Numbered from the stretch's first letter, positions 32,070-41,626 are shown. The stretch: DNA of 64,000 bases from DATBLE01 sp963734065 (GCA_963734065.1 CAVTFN010000005.1:372001-436000); one strand, 5' to 3'. Numbers and translations are program-made. The notes: generated from the sequence alone by a model not told the origin.

Positions 32070-32869
32070 CCCAGGTAGCCCTGCCGGCGCATCGCGTCCG
32101 TGAGTTCGACATAGCCGTCCTTGTCGGCCTCCAGCCAGCGTTTCACTCCCTCGAGGTCCATCGCAGGCCTCAGCGTCGGGTCGTCGTAGCTCATCGCGAA
32201 CAGCGCCTCACTCCAGGCCGCCGCCCAGGACGGATCGAGGGACGGCAGGGCGGTGAAGTTGCAGTGGTAGTAGGTCGGACTTCGCCACGCGATCTCCAGA
32301 TCGACTGCAGGGTGGCCCTCGATTCGCAGTGCGGCCCAGGTCGCGTCGCCGATCGCGCCCGCATCCGCGTCGCCTCGCGTCACCGCTTCGACGACGCGCA
32401 GTTCCGAATCGCCGGTGTCTCCGTGCTTGCCGAGATCGGTGTCGAAGCGGACGAGCTCGGGATTCGCTCCTGCTTCGCGGAGCCAGTGCAGGGGCAGGAT
32501 CGCCGCATGCCCGGAATCGCGGCTGCCCAGCGCGACACGCTTGTCCGTCAACTCGCCGAGCTCCGCGAAGGCTTCGCCCCGGCGAGTGACGAACACGGTG
32601 CGGAAGTCGGCGTCGACGTCACGCATGCCGAGCAACCGCGCGCCGCCGCCGATCCGGTGCTCGGCGGCCACGTACGCCGTGTTCGTGTTCCAGGCGATGT
32701 GGACGTCTCCGCCGAGCAATGCGTCCACGAGGCGCTCGTAGTTCGAGTAGAGGACGTAGTCCGTCGGAACGCCGGCCCCGTCGAAGTAGTCACGGAATCG
32801 CTCCCAGATGGTGAGGATTCGCGGGTGGTAGGCAACGGCGCCGACCAGCATGGTGCCGCGGTCGCTCAC
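32066..32869 (-). CDS. PhnD/SsuA-like periplasmic-binding-fold protein without signal peptide
   Basis: 267 residues, GTG start, overlapping both neighbours by 4 bp. The family is shown by YHPRILTIWERFRDYFDGAG, HIAWNTNTAYVAAEHR, KRVALGSRDSGHAAILPLHWL and GDADAGAIGDATWAAL, as in phosphonate- and sulfonate-binding proteins. There is no signal peptide and no permease or ATPase gene nearby, so it is probably a cytosolic ligand-binding protein serving the operon's enzymes rather than an importer. Ligand unknown. Confidence 0.78.
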   Translation of the reverse strand: MSDRGTMLVGAVAYHPRILTIWERFRDYFDGAGVPTDYVLYSNYERLVDALLGGDVHIAWNTNTAYVAAEHRIGGGARLLGMRDVDADFRTVFVTRRGEAFAELGELTDKRVALGSRDSGHAAILPLHWLREAGANPELVRFDTDLGKHGDTGDSELRVVEAVTRGDADAGAIGDATWAALRIEGHPAVDLEIAWRSPTYYHCNFTALPSLDPSWAAAWSEALFAMSYDDPTLRPAMDLEGVKRWLEADKDGYVELTDAMRRQGYLG

Positions 32870-33999
32870 GGCACCGGCAGACCGGCGAGCGCCTTGCCGA
32901 TCCAGTTGCGAAGGACAGCGTTCGTCGGCGCCATCACGGCGCCGGCGCGCGCGTCGCGGAGATGCCGCTCGACGGGTAGGGAGGGCGTGTAGCCCTGCCC
33001 GCCCGTCGCCTCGAGCGCTTTCTGCGTCACGAACGCAGCCGCCTCCGTCGCGGCCACCTTCGCCTCCATGATCACGACGAGCGCGGATTCGTCGCCCGCA
33101 TCGCCGAGCGCCGCCGCCTCTCGGACGACGAGGCGCGCTTGCCGCGTCGCGAGGTCCATGTCTGCGATCAGGTGCTGCACGTGCTGAATCTCCGCGAGCG
33201 AGGAGCCGTCCGGATACCGGCGACCGGCCGCATGCTCGGTTGCGGCCCTCGCGGCCGCAGCCGCGATCCCGACGTTGACCGCCGCCAGGCCGACGAGGAA
33301 GAACGGGGCAACGACGCCGAACACGAGCTCGGTCGCCTTCCCCGCGGCGCCGATTCGGGCCGCGTCGCCGACCTGCACGTGTGCCAGCTCCAGTGCGATG
33401 CTCGAGTTCCCTGCCATCCCGAGCCCGTCCCAGGCGCCGTCGAAGAGGACACCCGGATCGTCCCGGGAGACCAGATACGCGTCGGCCGTCCCCTCCGCCT
33501 CACCCTGCACCAGCACGAGGTAGACATCGGCGTGACCGCCCGAGGTGACGAAGCTCTTCCGACCGCTGATCGTGACCTCGCCGTTCTCGTGCACCGCCTT
33601 CAACTCGGGGTTGTAGAAATGGGCGCCGGTACCGCGTTCGCTGAACGCGAGCGTCCCCACCGCAGTTCCCGCCGCCATTCTCGGAAGCAGCTCGGCCGCT
33701 GCCGGCCCGCCTCCGATCGCGACCGTCGCCGCCGTCACCTCGTGCATCAGGAACACCATCCCGGTCGATGCACACGCCGCCCCGACCGCCTCACATGCCT
33801 CAGCCAGCGACCCGAGCCCGCCGCCCACGCCGCCGTGCTCCTCGGGAACGACGAGCCCCAGCGCTCCCGCATCGGCGAGCGCGCGAATGCTTTCTGCTGG
33901 GAAGGCGCGTTCCCGGTCGACACGTGGTGCATCCGTGGCCACCGCACCCGTGGCCGCCTCACGTGTCGCGCTGAGCACCCCGCCAATGTCCTTGCCCAT
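32866..33999 (-). CDS. acyl-CoA dehydrogenase-like flavoprotein
   Basis: 377 residues from an ATG at 33999 with AAAGGA upstream; upstream codons in the same frame are low quality. N-terminal helical domain with LGLVVPEEHGGVGGG, middle beta domain with TLAFSERGTGAHFYNP and SGRKSFVTSGGHADV, and C-terminal helical domain with ALEATGGQGYTPSLPVERHLRDARAG. It may be a true dehydrogenase or a flavin monooxygenase of the same fold (DszC type). First gene of the operon leading to the two oxygenase genes. Confidence 0.88.
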   Translation of the reverse strand: MGKDIGGVLSATREAATGAVATDAPRVDRERAFPAESIRALADAGALGLVVPEEHGGVGGGLGSLAEACEAVGAACASTGMVFLMHEVTAATVAIGGGPAAAELLPRMAAGTAVGTLAFSERGTGAHFYNPELKAVHENGEVTISGRKSFVTSGGHADVYLVLVQGEAEGTADAYLVSRDDPGVLFDGAWDGLGMAGNSSIALELAHVQVGDAARIGAAGKATELVFGVVAPFFLVGLAAVNVGIAAAAARAATEHAAGRRYPDGSSLAEIQHVQHLIADMDLATRQARLVVREAAALGDAGDESALVVIMEAKVAATEAAAFVTQKALEATGGQGYTPSLPVERHLRDARAGAVMAPTNAVLRNWIGKALAGLPVP

Positions 34000-34179
34000 G
34001 AGAGCCGTCCTTTCGGTCGAAGAGATAGACGCGCCGCCCGCACCGAGCGGCCCCGAGTTCAACCGCTCAACGCCGCGACAACGCGTCCACCTCCTTCGCA
34101 AACCCGAACGACGACAAGGCTCGGATCATACGAGCGCCCTGCCCGGAACCAGCCGACGGAGGGTTACGAGACGGCGTCG

Positions 34180-35091
34180 CTACCGGCCGAATCGCTCGGC
34201 CAGCACACCGTGGCGGAGGCCGCGGTCGCTCACGGTGAGCCGGTCCCGGCCGAGCTTGGTGAGCACCGTGCGCACGATCAGGGCACCGGCGAGGATCACC
34301 TCCGCGCGCTTGGGCTGGAGGCCGGCGATGCCACGCCGCTGGTCGGCCGTGCGTGTCCGGTAGAGCTCGATCTGCCGGTCGACCTCGTCCGCCTCGAGCG
34401 TTGCGCCCTGGATGACGTTCGGGTCGTACGTCGTCAGCTCGTGCTCCACGGCAGCGAGGTTGGTCACCGCGCCGCCCATCCCGGCGACGACGTCGGGCAC
34501 AGGCCGGCCGTCCAGGCGGTCGAGATCGGCCGCGATCGCGGCCCGCGCCGCGCCGATTGCCTGCTCGTCGACGACCCCGTCGAGCCCGAACCGCTCGGTG
34601 AACCGGGCGGCGCCGACATTGACGCTGAAGCGCTCGTCGACCCGATCGGCGCGCCCGAAGGTGAACTGCGAGCTGCCGCCGCCCGTGTCGAAGACGACGA
34701 GCGCGTCGTTTCCCAGCTCCAGCGAGGACGTGACCGCGAGGTACGCGAGGCGGCTCTCCTCCTCGCCGGAGATGACCTCGACCTCGACGCCCGTCCGTTC
34801 CCGGACGGCGTCCAGGAACGTCGCGCTGTTGGAGGCGATCCGAAGCCCGGCGGTGCCGACGGCCGCGATCTCGGCGACGCCGGCCTCCCCGGCCTCCTCG
34901 ACCATCGCGGCGACGGCCTCGACGGTGCGCTCGATCGGCTCCGGCCGGAGCTCGCCGCCGTCGTCCAGCCCCTCTCCGAGCCTCGTCACCTCCGCCCGGT
35001 CGACCACCGTCGCCCATGAGCCGTCGTCGGCCCGTTCCGCGATCACGAACTTGACCGAACTCGTGCCGACGTCGATCACTGCGTACCTCAT
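34180..35091 (-). CDS. Ppx/GppA exopolyphosphatase family protein
   Basis: 303 residues from an ATG at 35091 overlapping the upstream stop (ATGA). The ASKHA fold shows as YAVIDVGTSSVKFVIAE, LGEGLDDGGELRP, ISGEEESRLAYLAVT, VVFDTGGGSSQFTFG and AGMGGAVTNLAAVE. The length fits the short two-domain form without the HD domain. It hydrolyses polyphosphate or (p)ppGpp-type pentaphosphate in the cytosol. It is the third of three co-translated genes, after two CYTH-like genes. Confidence 0.9.
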   Translation of the reverse strand: MRYAVIDVGTSSVKFVIAERADDGSWATVVDRAEVTRLGEGLDDGGELRPEPIERTVEAVAAMVEEAGEAGVAEIAAVGTAGLRIASNSATFLDAVRERTGVEVEVISGEEESRLAYLAVTSSLELGNDALVVFDTGGGSSQFTFGRADRVDERFSVNVGAARFTERFGLDGVVDEQAIGAARAAIAADLDRLDGRPVPDVVAGMGGAVTNLAAVEHELTTYDPNVIQGATLEADEVDRQIELYRTRTADQRRGIAGLQPKRAEVILAGALIVRTVLTKLGRDRLTVSDRGLRHGVLAERFGR

Positions 35092-35669
35092 GCGGCGAAC
35101 CCGACGAGCGCCTTCAGCCCGCGGGCCAGACAGACGTTCGGCCGCAGGGGCAAGCCCAGCTCCCGAACCGCTGCGACCACGAGGGACGCGTCCTCGGACT
35201 CGATCGCGATCGTCCGCCGGGCGCCCTCTGCCACCCGGACCTCGGACAGCTCCGCCATCGCGCCGCCGACCGTGAAGCGCTCGCGGTGCTTGTGCACCTC
35301 CAATGCCCGCACGCGAGGGTCGGGGTCGATCAGCTCGCCGACGAGCTGGTCGGCCGCGTACGCCTCGCGGGCGAGAACCGGCGCAGGGATGTCGAGCGCG
35401 TCGAACACCCCGCGGACGCCGGCCGCGGCCAGCGGGAACTCGGCCTTCAGTGCGGGCCTCCACTGCTCGAGCCCGTCGCCGTCGACCGCCTCGAGGAGCT
35501 TCACGTCCATCAGCCCGTCACGCACCTTCACCGACGCGTCGCCGGCGACCGACAGCAGGTAGATCTCGTCGCTCTCGTGCACCCGCTCGGGCGCGATCGC
35601 GGCCAGCTTTCGCTCCGCCTCGCCGAAGTCGTCGCCGAAGGTCCGCCACTCCCAGCGGGGGACGATCAC
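35088..35669 (-). CDS. CYTH-like triphosphate-tunnel protein (tentative)
   Basis: 193 residues from a GTG at 35669 that overlaps the upstream stop as GTGA. It opens WEWRTFG and contains strand-rich blocks with alternating basic and acidic residues (VKVRDGLMDVKLL, ALEVHKHRERF, AELSEVRV). That is the charge pattern that lines a triphosphate tunnel. The similarity to CYTH proteins is by pattern only. Genetic coupling to a CYTH gene and Ppx supports a role with polyphosphate or nucleotide triphosphates. Confidence 0.55.
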   Translation of the reverse strand: MIVPRWEWRTFGDDFGEAERKLAAIAPERVHESDEIYLLSVAGDASVKVRDGLMDVKLLEAVDGDGLEQWRPALKAEFPLAAAGVRGVFDALDIPAPVLAREAYAADQLVGELIDPDPRVRALEVHKHRERFTVGGAMAELSEVRVAEGARRTIAIESEDASLVVAAVRELGLPLRPNVCLARGLKALVGFAA

Positions 35670-36463
35670 GACTCGGGCTCGGCCTCGGTCTCGGGCTCGG
35701 GCTCGGCCTTCAGGCTCTTCGCGAAGTACTGGAGTGCCTTGCGGGTCTTCGTCTCCTGCTCGCCGGAGACATCCACCCCTTTTCCCGCGAGGAAGGCACG
35801 AGTCTCGGCGGCGACCTGGAAGGCCTCGTGCGTCCCACAGCGCGTCGAGAGCTCGAGGAGCCTGGAGCCGTCCGGGTAGATCCACATCTCGGCGACCAGC
35901 CGGCGGCCGAGCTTCTCCGGCGTGATCCGCAGCTTGAGGACGAAGATCGGACCGAGGATCGCCAGCTCGTCGAGAGGGATCCCCTCGACGTGAGCCGCGT
36001 AGAACGCGCGCTGCTCCTTCGAGAAGAGCTTCCGCAGGGGGCGCTCGCCTCGTACCGATCCGAGCACGTCGGTCGGCGTGCCCTTCATCGTCCCCGAGCA
36101 GACGAAGCCGCCGGGGAGCGCGTCGACCTCGACCCGGAAACTCCCCGAGGCCCGTAGCTCCTCGGGCAGCTCGTGCGGAACGACGGGTCGCAGCTTGACG
36201 ATCGAGTCGTTGCCCTTGCCCTGGATCCGCCTGGCCCGGACGACGACGCCCTGGCTGTCGAGGGCGAGGTCGGGTGTGTCGAGGAAGAAGACCTGCCGGA
36301 TCTGGGCCTCCAACGGGTCGAGCCCGAGCCCCTGGATCGTCGAGGACTGGTGGGACTCCGGCACGGTCAGCTTCAGCTCGACGCTGTCCGCCTCCGCCGA
36401 CAGGGCGAGCAGCTCCTGGATCTGCTCGGCAGAGAGGGCGGGCGTTGTCGTCTTCGTTGCCAT
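35666..36463 (-). CDS. CYTH domain protein
   Basis: 265 residues from an ATG at 36463 with AAGGAGA 6 nt upstream. CYTH features: SVELKLTVPE (a degenerate ExExK), QVFFLDTPDLAL, VVVRARRIQG, DSIVKLRPV, and a late acidic strand. The C-terminal 20 residues are a Glu/Pro-rich tail. CYTH enzymes bind triphosphates in a beta tunnel (thiamine triphosphatase, polyphosphate polymerase and class IV cyclase relatives). It begins 14 bp after the ABC exporter gene stop. Confidence 0.75.
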   Translation of the reverse strand: MATKTTTPALSAEQIQELLALSAEADSVELKLTVPESHQSSTIQGLGLDPLEAQIRQVFFLDTPDLALDSQGVVVRARRIQGKGNDSIVKLRPVVPHELPEELRASGSFRVEVDALPGGFVCSGTMKGTPTDVLGSVRGERPLRKLFSKEQRAFYAAHVEGIPLDELAILGPIFVLKLRITPEKLGRRLVAEMWIYPDGSRLLELSTRCGTHEAFQVAAETRAFLAGKGVDVSGEQETKTRKALQYFAKSLKAEPEPETEAEPES

Positions 36464-36477
36464 GGGATCTCCTTCCG

Positions 36478-38262
36478 TCATGGGGCGGGGGGCCTGGCGT
36501 CGCCGCGGAACTGGCTCATGTAGAGGTCGTGGTAGAAGCCGCGCGCGGCCATCAGCTCGTCGTGACTGCCGACGTCGACGACGCGGCCTTCGTTGATCGC
36601 GACGATCACGTCCGAGTCGCGGATGGTCGAAAGCCGGTGGGCGATCACGAAGCTGGTCCGGCCCTTCATCATGGTGGTGAGCGCCTCCTGAAGCGCCTTC
36701 TCCGTGCGAGTATCCACGCTCGAGGTCGCCTCGTCGAGGATCAGCACCGGCCGGTTGGCGAGAACGATGCGCGCGATCGTGATCAGCTGCCGCTGGCCCT
36801 GGCTGAGGTTCGATCCGCCGCCTGAGAGCACGGTCTCGTAGCCGTCGGGCAGTCGGGTGATGAAGCCGTCGGCACTGGCGGCCCTGGCCGCCTCGATGCA
36901 CTCCTCGTCGGTCGCCTCGAGCCGCGCGTAGCGGATGTTCGCCATCACGGTGTCCGAGAAGAGGTACGGCTCCTGGAGAACCATGCCGACCTGCTCACGC
37001 AGGCTGGTCGTGGTCACGTCGTAGATACTCGAGTCGTCGAGGCGGATGTCGCCCGCCTGGATGTCGTAGTACCGGGTGATCACGTTGATGATCGTGCTCT
37101 TGCCCGCGCCGGTCGGCCCGACGAGCCCGACCTTCTGACCCGGCTTCGCCACCAGCGAGACATCGTGCAGGATCGGCACGCCCGGCACGTATGAGAAGTC
37201 GACGTGGTCCATCACCACGTGACCGTCGACCGTGTCGACGTCGTGCGCGGCGGCGCGGTCGACGATCTCCGGCTCCTCGTCCAGGATCTCGAAGACCCGG
37301 GTTGCGCCCGCGTTCGCCTGCAGCGCCATGTTCAGGATCTGGGCGAACTGGTTGAGCGGTCGCGCGAACATCCGCGCGAAGATGAAGAAGGTCGCGACCG
37401 TGCCGACGCTGACCGTCCCCCTGATCGACAGCCAGCCGCCTGCGAGCGCGACGAGGGCGACGTCGAGGTTGGACAGCATCGACGAGAGCGGCATCGCCGT
37501 GAGGGCGACGAAGTTGGCCCTGACGCCGGCCGCGCGGGCCTCGTTGCTGAGCTGCTCGAGCTTGGCCACCGACAGGTCCTCGACCAGGTACGCCTTGACG
37601 GTGCGGTCGCCGGTGATGAACTCCTCCGCCGTGCCGTTGAGCGCGCCGGTGCGCTCCTGGAGCAACGCGAAGGCCGGGCCCGAGTAGCGCGACGTGAACT
37701 GCATCAGCGCCAGGACCAGCGGCGCGATCAGGATCACGGCGATCGAGAGTTGCCAGCTGACGACGAACATCAGGATCGTCGTGATCACGAGCGTGAACGC
37801 CGAGTTGATCGCCGGGTAGAGGCCCTTGTCGAACAGCTGCCCGACCGAGTCCAGGTCGTTGGTGATCCGGCTCATCAGGTCGCCGATGGGCTGGCGGTCG
37901 AAGAACCGCAGCGACAGCGTCTGCGTGTGCTCGAAGATGTCCTTGCGCAGGCGGTACATGGCGTCCTGAGCCGCGACGGCGAGGATCCGGCCGCCGAGCC
38001 ACATGCCGAGGAAGCCGCCGGCGGCGAACGCGAGCATGATCAGCAGGTCGATCGCGAGCCGGGTCTTGTCCCCGTCGGCGATCGGGCCGTTGATGATCCT
38101 GCCGACCTGCACGGCGGGGATCAGCGCCAGCGTCGTGCCGACGAAGCTGAGCAGGCAGGTGAGCGCGATCTTGCCGCGCGCGGCGAGCAGGTAGTGGAGC
38201 AGCCGGCGGAGCGACTTCGGCTTCTGCTCCTCGACGACCGGGCTGAGCGTCGCGTCGGCCAC
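36478..38262 (-). CDS. ABC exporter, half-transporter with consensus ATP site motifs
   Basis: 594 residues, GTG start overlapping the upstream TAG (TAGTG). Six helices of an ABCB-type exporter (residues about 25-320), then a nucleotide-binding domain with Walker A GPTGAGKST, signature LSQGQRQLITIARI and Walker B LILDEATSSVDT (catalytic Glu present), and H-loop VIAHRLSTI. It pairs with the adjacent exporter gene. Substrates could be lipids, peptides or drugs. Confidence 0.93.
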   Translation of the reverse strand: MADATLSPVVEEQKPKSLRRLLHYLLAARGKIALTCLLSFVGTTLALIPAVQVGRIINGPIADGDKTRLAIDLLIMLAFAAGGFLGMWLGGRILAVAAQDAMYRLRKDIFEHTQTLSLRFFDRQPIGDLMSRITNDLDSVGQLFDKGLYPAINSAFTLVITTILMFVVSWQLSIAVILIAPLVLALMQFTSRYSGPAFALLQERTGALNGTAEEFITGDRTVKAYLVEDLSVAKLEQLSNEARAAGVRANFVALTAMPLSSMLSNLDVALVALAGGWLSIRGTVSVGTVATFFIFARMFARPLNQFAQILNMALQANAGATRVFEILDEEPEIVDRAAAHDVDTVDGHVVMDHVDFSYVPGVPILHDVSLVAKPGQKVGLVGPTGAGKSTIINVITRYYDIQAGDIRLDDSSIYDVTTTSLREQVGMVLQEPYLFSDTVMANIRYARLEATDEECIEAARAASADGFITRLPDGYETVLSGGGSNLSQGQRQLITIARIVLANRPVLILDEATSSVDTRTEKALQEALTTMMKGRTSFVIAHRLSTIRDSDVIVAINEGRVVDVGSHDELMAARGFYHDLYMSQFRGDARPPAP

Positions 38263-40043
38263 TAGGCTGGCACCGGCCCCAGCTGGGACTCGTAGATCGA
38301 CCGGTATTCCGGGCTCGACCCGAGCAGCTCCTCATGGCTGCCACTGGCGACCATGCGGCCTTCCTCCAGCACGACGATCACGTCGGCCGTCAGGACCGCG
38401 CTGATCCGCTGGGCGACCAGGAAGACGGTGCTGTCGCCCATCAGCTCGCGGATCGCGTCCTGGACGCGGGCCTCGGTGGCGACGTCCAGCGCGCTCGTCG
38501 TGTCGTCGAGGATCAGGATCCGCGGCCGGCGCACGAGGGCGCGCGCGATCGAGAGGCGCTGGCGCTGCCCCCCGGAGAAGTTCGTGCCGCGGCGCTTGAC
38601 CTCGCCGGTGTAGCCGTCCGGGCGGTTCTCGACGAACTCCGCGGCCTCCGCCGCGTGAGCGGCCGTGACGACGTCGATCGCGCCCTTCTCCGGATCGGCG
38701 CCGAACTTCAGGTTCTCCTCGATCGTCCCGCTGAACAGGCTCGGCTGCTGGAGCGCCGGGGTGACAGTCTCCAGCAGCGACTGCCGAGTGACGTCGCGTA
38801 CGTCGACACCGTCGATGGTTACCCGGCCGGCGGTCACGTCGTAGGAGCGGGCGAGGAGGTTCACCAGCGTCGACTTGCCCGAGCCGGTCGCACCCAGGAA
38901 CGCGATCACCTGACCCGGCTCGGCGACGAGGTCTATGTCGCTGAGCACCGGCTCGGAGTTCGGCTGCCCGTCGGCATCGAGGTACGAGAAGGTCACGCCC
39001 TCGAAGGCGACCCGCCCCTTGACCTCTCCGCCGGCCGCCTCGGCCAGGGTCGGCGCGTCCGGCTTCTCCGGAATGTCGGGCTGCTCTGCCAGCACCTCGA
39101 CGATGCGGCCGACCGAGGAGTCCGCCGACGCCATCTGCGGCAGCAGCACCGAGAGCAGGATCAGCGGGATCATCACCGCGACCAGGTAGTTCAGGAGGAC
39201 GAAGACGGATCCCAGCTCGATCTTTCCGTCGATCACGAGGCCGCCGCCCGCCCAGAGTGCGCCGGCCAGCCCGAGGTTGATCACCAGCAGCAGAGCCGGA
39301 TTGAGGAATGCCGCGGCGCTCTGCGCTGCCGTCGCCGAGCCCTGCAGGCCCACGTTCTCGCGCTCGAATCGCGCGTTCTCGTAGTCCTGGCGCACGAACG
39401 CCTGCACCACCCGGACCCCCGCCATGTTCTCCTGCAACACCTGGTTGAGCCCGTCGAAGCGGGCGAGCACGGCCCGGTAGAGCGGGGCGCCCTTCAACTG
39501 GTAGAAGGCGAGCACGCCGACCACGACCGGCAGGAACACCAGCATCACCAGCGCGAGCCGGACGTCGACCCAGAGCAGGACGAGGATCGCCCCGACGATC
39601 ATCAGCGGCGCGCGGAGCAACGTGGTCACGCCGCTCGTCGTCATCACGCGGACCTGGTTGATGTCGGTGGTCAGCCGGACGAGCAGGTCGCTGGTCTCGA
39701 GGCGGTCGATGTTCCCCCACGAGAGCCGCGTCACCTTGCGGTAGAGGCTCACCCGCAGCCGGTGGCCCACCTCCTCGCCGACGCGCGCCGCATACCACGA
39801 GCACGCGGTGGCGAAGAGCATGCTCGCGATCGCGAAGACCGCCATGTACAGCGCGCCCTCGATCACCTTGTCGAAGTTGCCGGCCAGGATGCCGTTGTTG
39901 ACGATCTGGCGGATCGCCAGCGGGATCGCCAGGTCGAAGATCACCTGGCCGAGCAGTGCACCCTGCGAGAGCAGGAGCCACTTCCGGCCGAGGGGGTCGG
40001 CCCAGATCGCGCTCAGCAGCTGGCGAAGGTTCGTGGTGCGCAT
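38262..40043 (-). CDS. ABC exporter, half-transporter with degenerate Walker B
   Basis: 593 residues, ATG start. The transmembrane domain is followed by Walker A GATGSGKST, signature FSGGQRQRLSIARAL and Walker B ILILDDTTSALDV, where the catalytic Glu is Asp. The switch histidine is Gln (VAQRIS). This asymmetry with the partner gene is the hallmark of heterodimeric exporters of the BmrCD/TM287-288 type. First gene of a five-gene leftward unit ending at Ppx. Confidence 0.93.
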   Translation of the reverse strand: MRTTNLRQLLSAIWADPLGRKWLLLSQGALLGQVIFDLAIPLAIRQIVNNGILAGNFDKVIEGALYMAVFAIASMLFATACSWYAARVGEEVGHRLRVSLYRKVTRLSWGNIDRLETSDLLVRLTTDINQVRVMTTSGVTTLLRAPLMIVGAILVLLWVDVRLALVMLVFLPVVVGVLAFYQLKGAPLYRAVLARFDGLNQVLQENMAGVRVVQAFVRQDYENARFERENVGLQGSATAAQSAAAFLNPALLLVINLGLAGALWAGGGLVIDGKIELGSVFVLLNYLVAVMIPLILLSVLLPQMASADSSVGRIVEVLAEQPDIPEKPDAPTLAEAAGGEVKGRVAFEGVTFSYLDADGQPNSEPVLSDIDLVAEPGQVIAFLGATGSGKSTLVNLLARSYDVTAGRVTIDGVDVRDVTRQSLLETVTPALQQPSLFSGTIEENLKFGADPEKGAIDVVTAAHAAEAAEFVENRPDGYTGEVKRRGTNFSGGQRQRLSIARALVRRPRILILDDTTSALDVATEARVQDAIRELMGDSTVFLVAQRISAVLTADVIVVLEEGRMVASGSHEELLGSSPEYRSIYESQLGPVPA

Positions 40044-40198
40044 CGGGGACTACGGAGTCTCTGCGGCCCGGCCGTCCCGGTCAATCCCGGTCGGCCGGTA
40101 CGGGTAGCCGAACCGGCGGAGACAAGGTGGCCCCACTGCGCGGCGGGGCCTGCGGGCGGAGACTGCCGGCGATGTCCTTCGCCTCGAAAGGAACCTCC

Positions 40199-41626
40199 AT
40201 GTCTTTCAGCCGTCGCGGAACGCTTGCCGTCGTGTGTCTCGCGACAGCCATGCTCATGCTCGACATCGCCGTGGTCAACACGGCGCTGGCGCACATCGCG
40301 TCCAGCCTCGACGCCGGGATCACCGGCATCCAGTGGGTCGTGGACGCCTACACGGTCGCGCTCGCCGCGGTCGTGCTCACCTCCGGCTCGATCGCCGACC
40401 GTCTCGGCCGGCGGCGGGTCTTCGCCTCCGGGCTGGTGCTCTTCACGGGCGCGTCGCTCCTGTGCGGCGCCGCCCAGAGCATCGAGATGCTCGACGCCGC
40501 CCGGGCCGTGCAGGGGATCGGCGGGGCGATTCTGTTCGCCACCTCGCTGTCGCTGCTCGCGGACGCCTTCCCGGAATGGAAGGAGCGCTCGAAGGCCCTC
40601 GCCGTCTACGGCGCGACAATCGGCGCCTCGTTCGCCGTCGGCCCGGCCGTCGGCGGGGCGATCACCTCGTACCTCGGCTGGCGCTGGATCTTCTACGTGA
40701 ACATCCCGGTCGGGATCGCCGCCATCGCCGCCACGTACCGCTTCGTACGCGAGTCGCGTGACCCGAACGCCCGCCGGATCGACTGGGCCGGCCAGACGGC
40801 GCTGATCGGGGGCCTCTTCCTGCTGGTGCTCGCGCTGCTGCGCGGCAACGGGGACGGCTGGGGCAGTCCGGCGATCGTCGCCGAGCTCGTCGGCGCCGCG
40901 ATGCTGCTCGTCGCCTTCGTCGGGATCGAGGCCCGCGTGAAGGAGCCGATGCTGCCGCTCGGACTGTTCCGGATCAAGGAGTTCACGGGCGCCCAGGTCG
41001 CGGCGTTCTCGATCTCGGCCTCGTTCTTCGCGATCTTCCTGTACATGACGCTGTACCTCCAGCAGATCCTCGGCCTCTCGCCGATCAAGGCGGGGCTCGT
41101 CTATCTCCCGGCGACGGTGCTGATCTTCCTGGTGTCGGGCGCGAGCGCCTCGCTCCTGGAGAAGGTGTCGGCCGGGGTGCTGATCACGGCCGGCCTCGCT
41201 CTGGTCGCAGTCGGCCTCGCCCTGGGCGTGCTCGCGTCGGCGACCTCGTCGTGGGTCATGCTCCTCCCCGCGCTGATGGTCGGCGGCGTCGGCACCGGAC
41301 TGTTCAACCCGGCGGTCAGCGCCGTCGCCCTCGGCTCCGCGCCGCAGGAGCAGAGCGGCCTTGCCGCCGGCGTCAACGACACCTTCCGCCAGGCCGGGAT
41401 CGCCGTCGGCGTCGCTCTGTTCGGCGCGCTGATCCCCGGTTCCGCGGCGCTCGGTCAGGGCACACCCGAGTCGTTCGTGGATGGGCTGCACACGGCGCTG
41501 ATCGTCGGCGCCGTGCTGGCGGCGATCGGTGCGATCGCGTCCGTCAAGCTGATCTCCGTGCGCCGCGTGCCGGCCACGGTCGAGCAGCTGCCGGCGCGCA
41601 CCGAGCCCGTCGAGGCGGCCGCGTAA
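40199..41626 (+). CDS. DHA2-family MFS transporter
   Basis: 475 residues from an ATG at 40199 with GAAAGGA 5-6 nt upstream; a second ATG ten codons earlier lacks such a site. Fourteen helices likely. Motif blocks are MLDIAVVNTALAHI, QWVVDAYTV, SIADRLGRRRVF (motif A) and GPAVGGAITSYLGWRWIF (motif C). Proton-driven export of drugs or small molecules at the membrane. It diverges from the ABC exporter gene across 155 bp. Confidence 0.9.
   Translation: MSFSRRGTLAVVCLATAMLMLDIAVVNTALAHIASSLDAGITGIQWVVDAYTVALAAVVLTSGSIADRLGRRRVFASGLVLFTGASLLCGAAQSIEMLDAARAVQGIGGAILFATSLSLLADAFPEWKERSKALAVYGATIGASFAVGPAVGGAITSYLGWRWIFYVNIPVGIAAIAATYRFVRESRDPNARRIDWAGQTALIGGLFLLVLALLRGNGDGWGSPAIVAELVGAAMLLVAFVGIEARVKEPMLPLGLFRIKEFTGAQVAAFSISASFFAIFLYMTLYLQQILGLSPIKAGLVYLPATVLIFLVSGASASLLEKVSAGVLITAGLALVAVGLALGVLASATSSWVMLLPALMVGGVGTGLFNPAVSAVALGSAPQEQSGLAAGVNDTFRQAGIAVGVALFGALIPGSAALGQGTPESFVDGLHTALIVGAVLAAIGAIASVKLISVRRVPATVEQLPARTEPVEAAA

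Noticed and set aside
32066..32869. The PhnD-like protein as part of a phosphonate ABC importer
   Set aside because: It lacks a signal peptide, and no permease or ATPase gene is in the operon.
38334..40700. A 788-codon + strand frame over the ABC exporter
   Set aside because: Antisense of a clear ABC exporter gene; the translation is His/Asp/Arg-rich without motifs.
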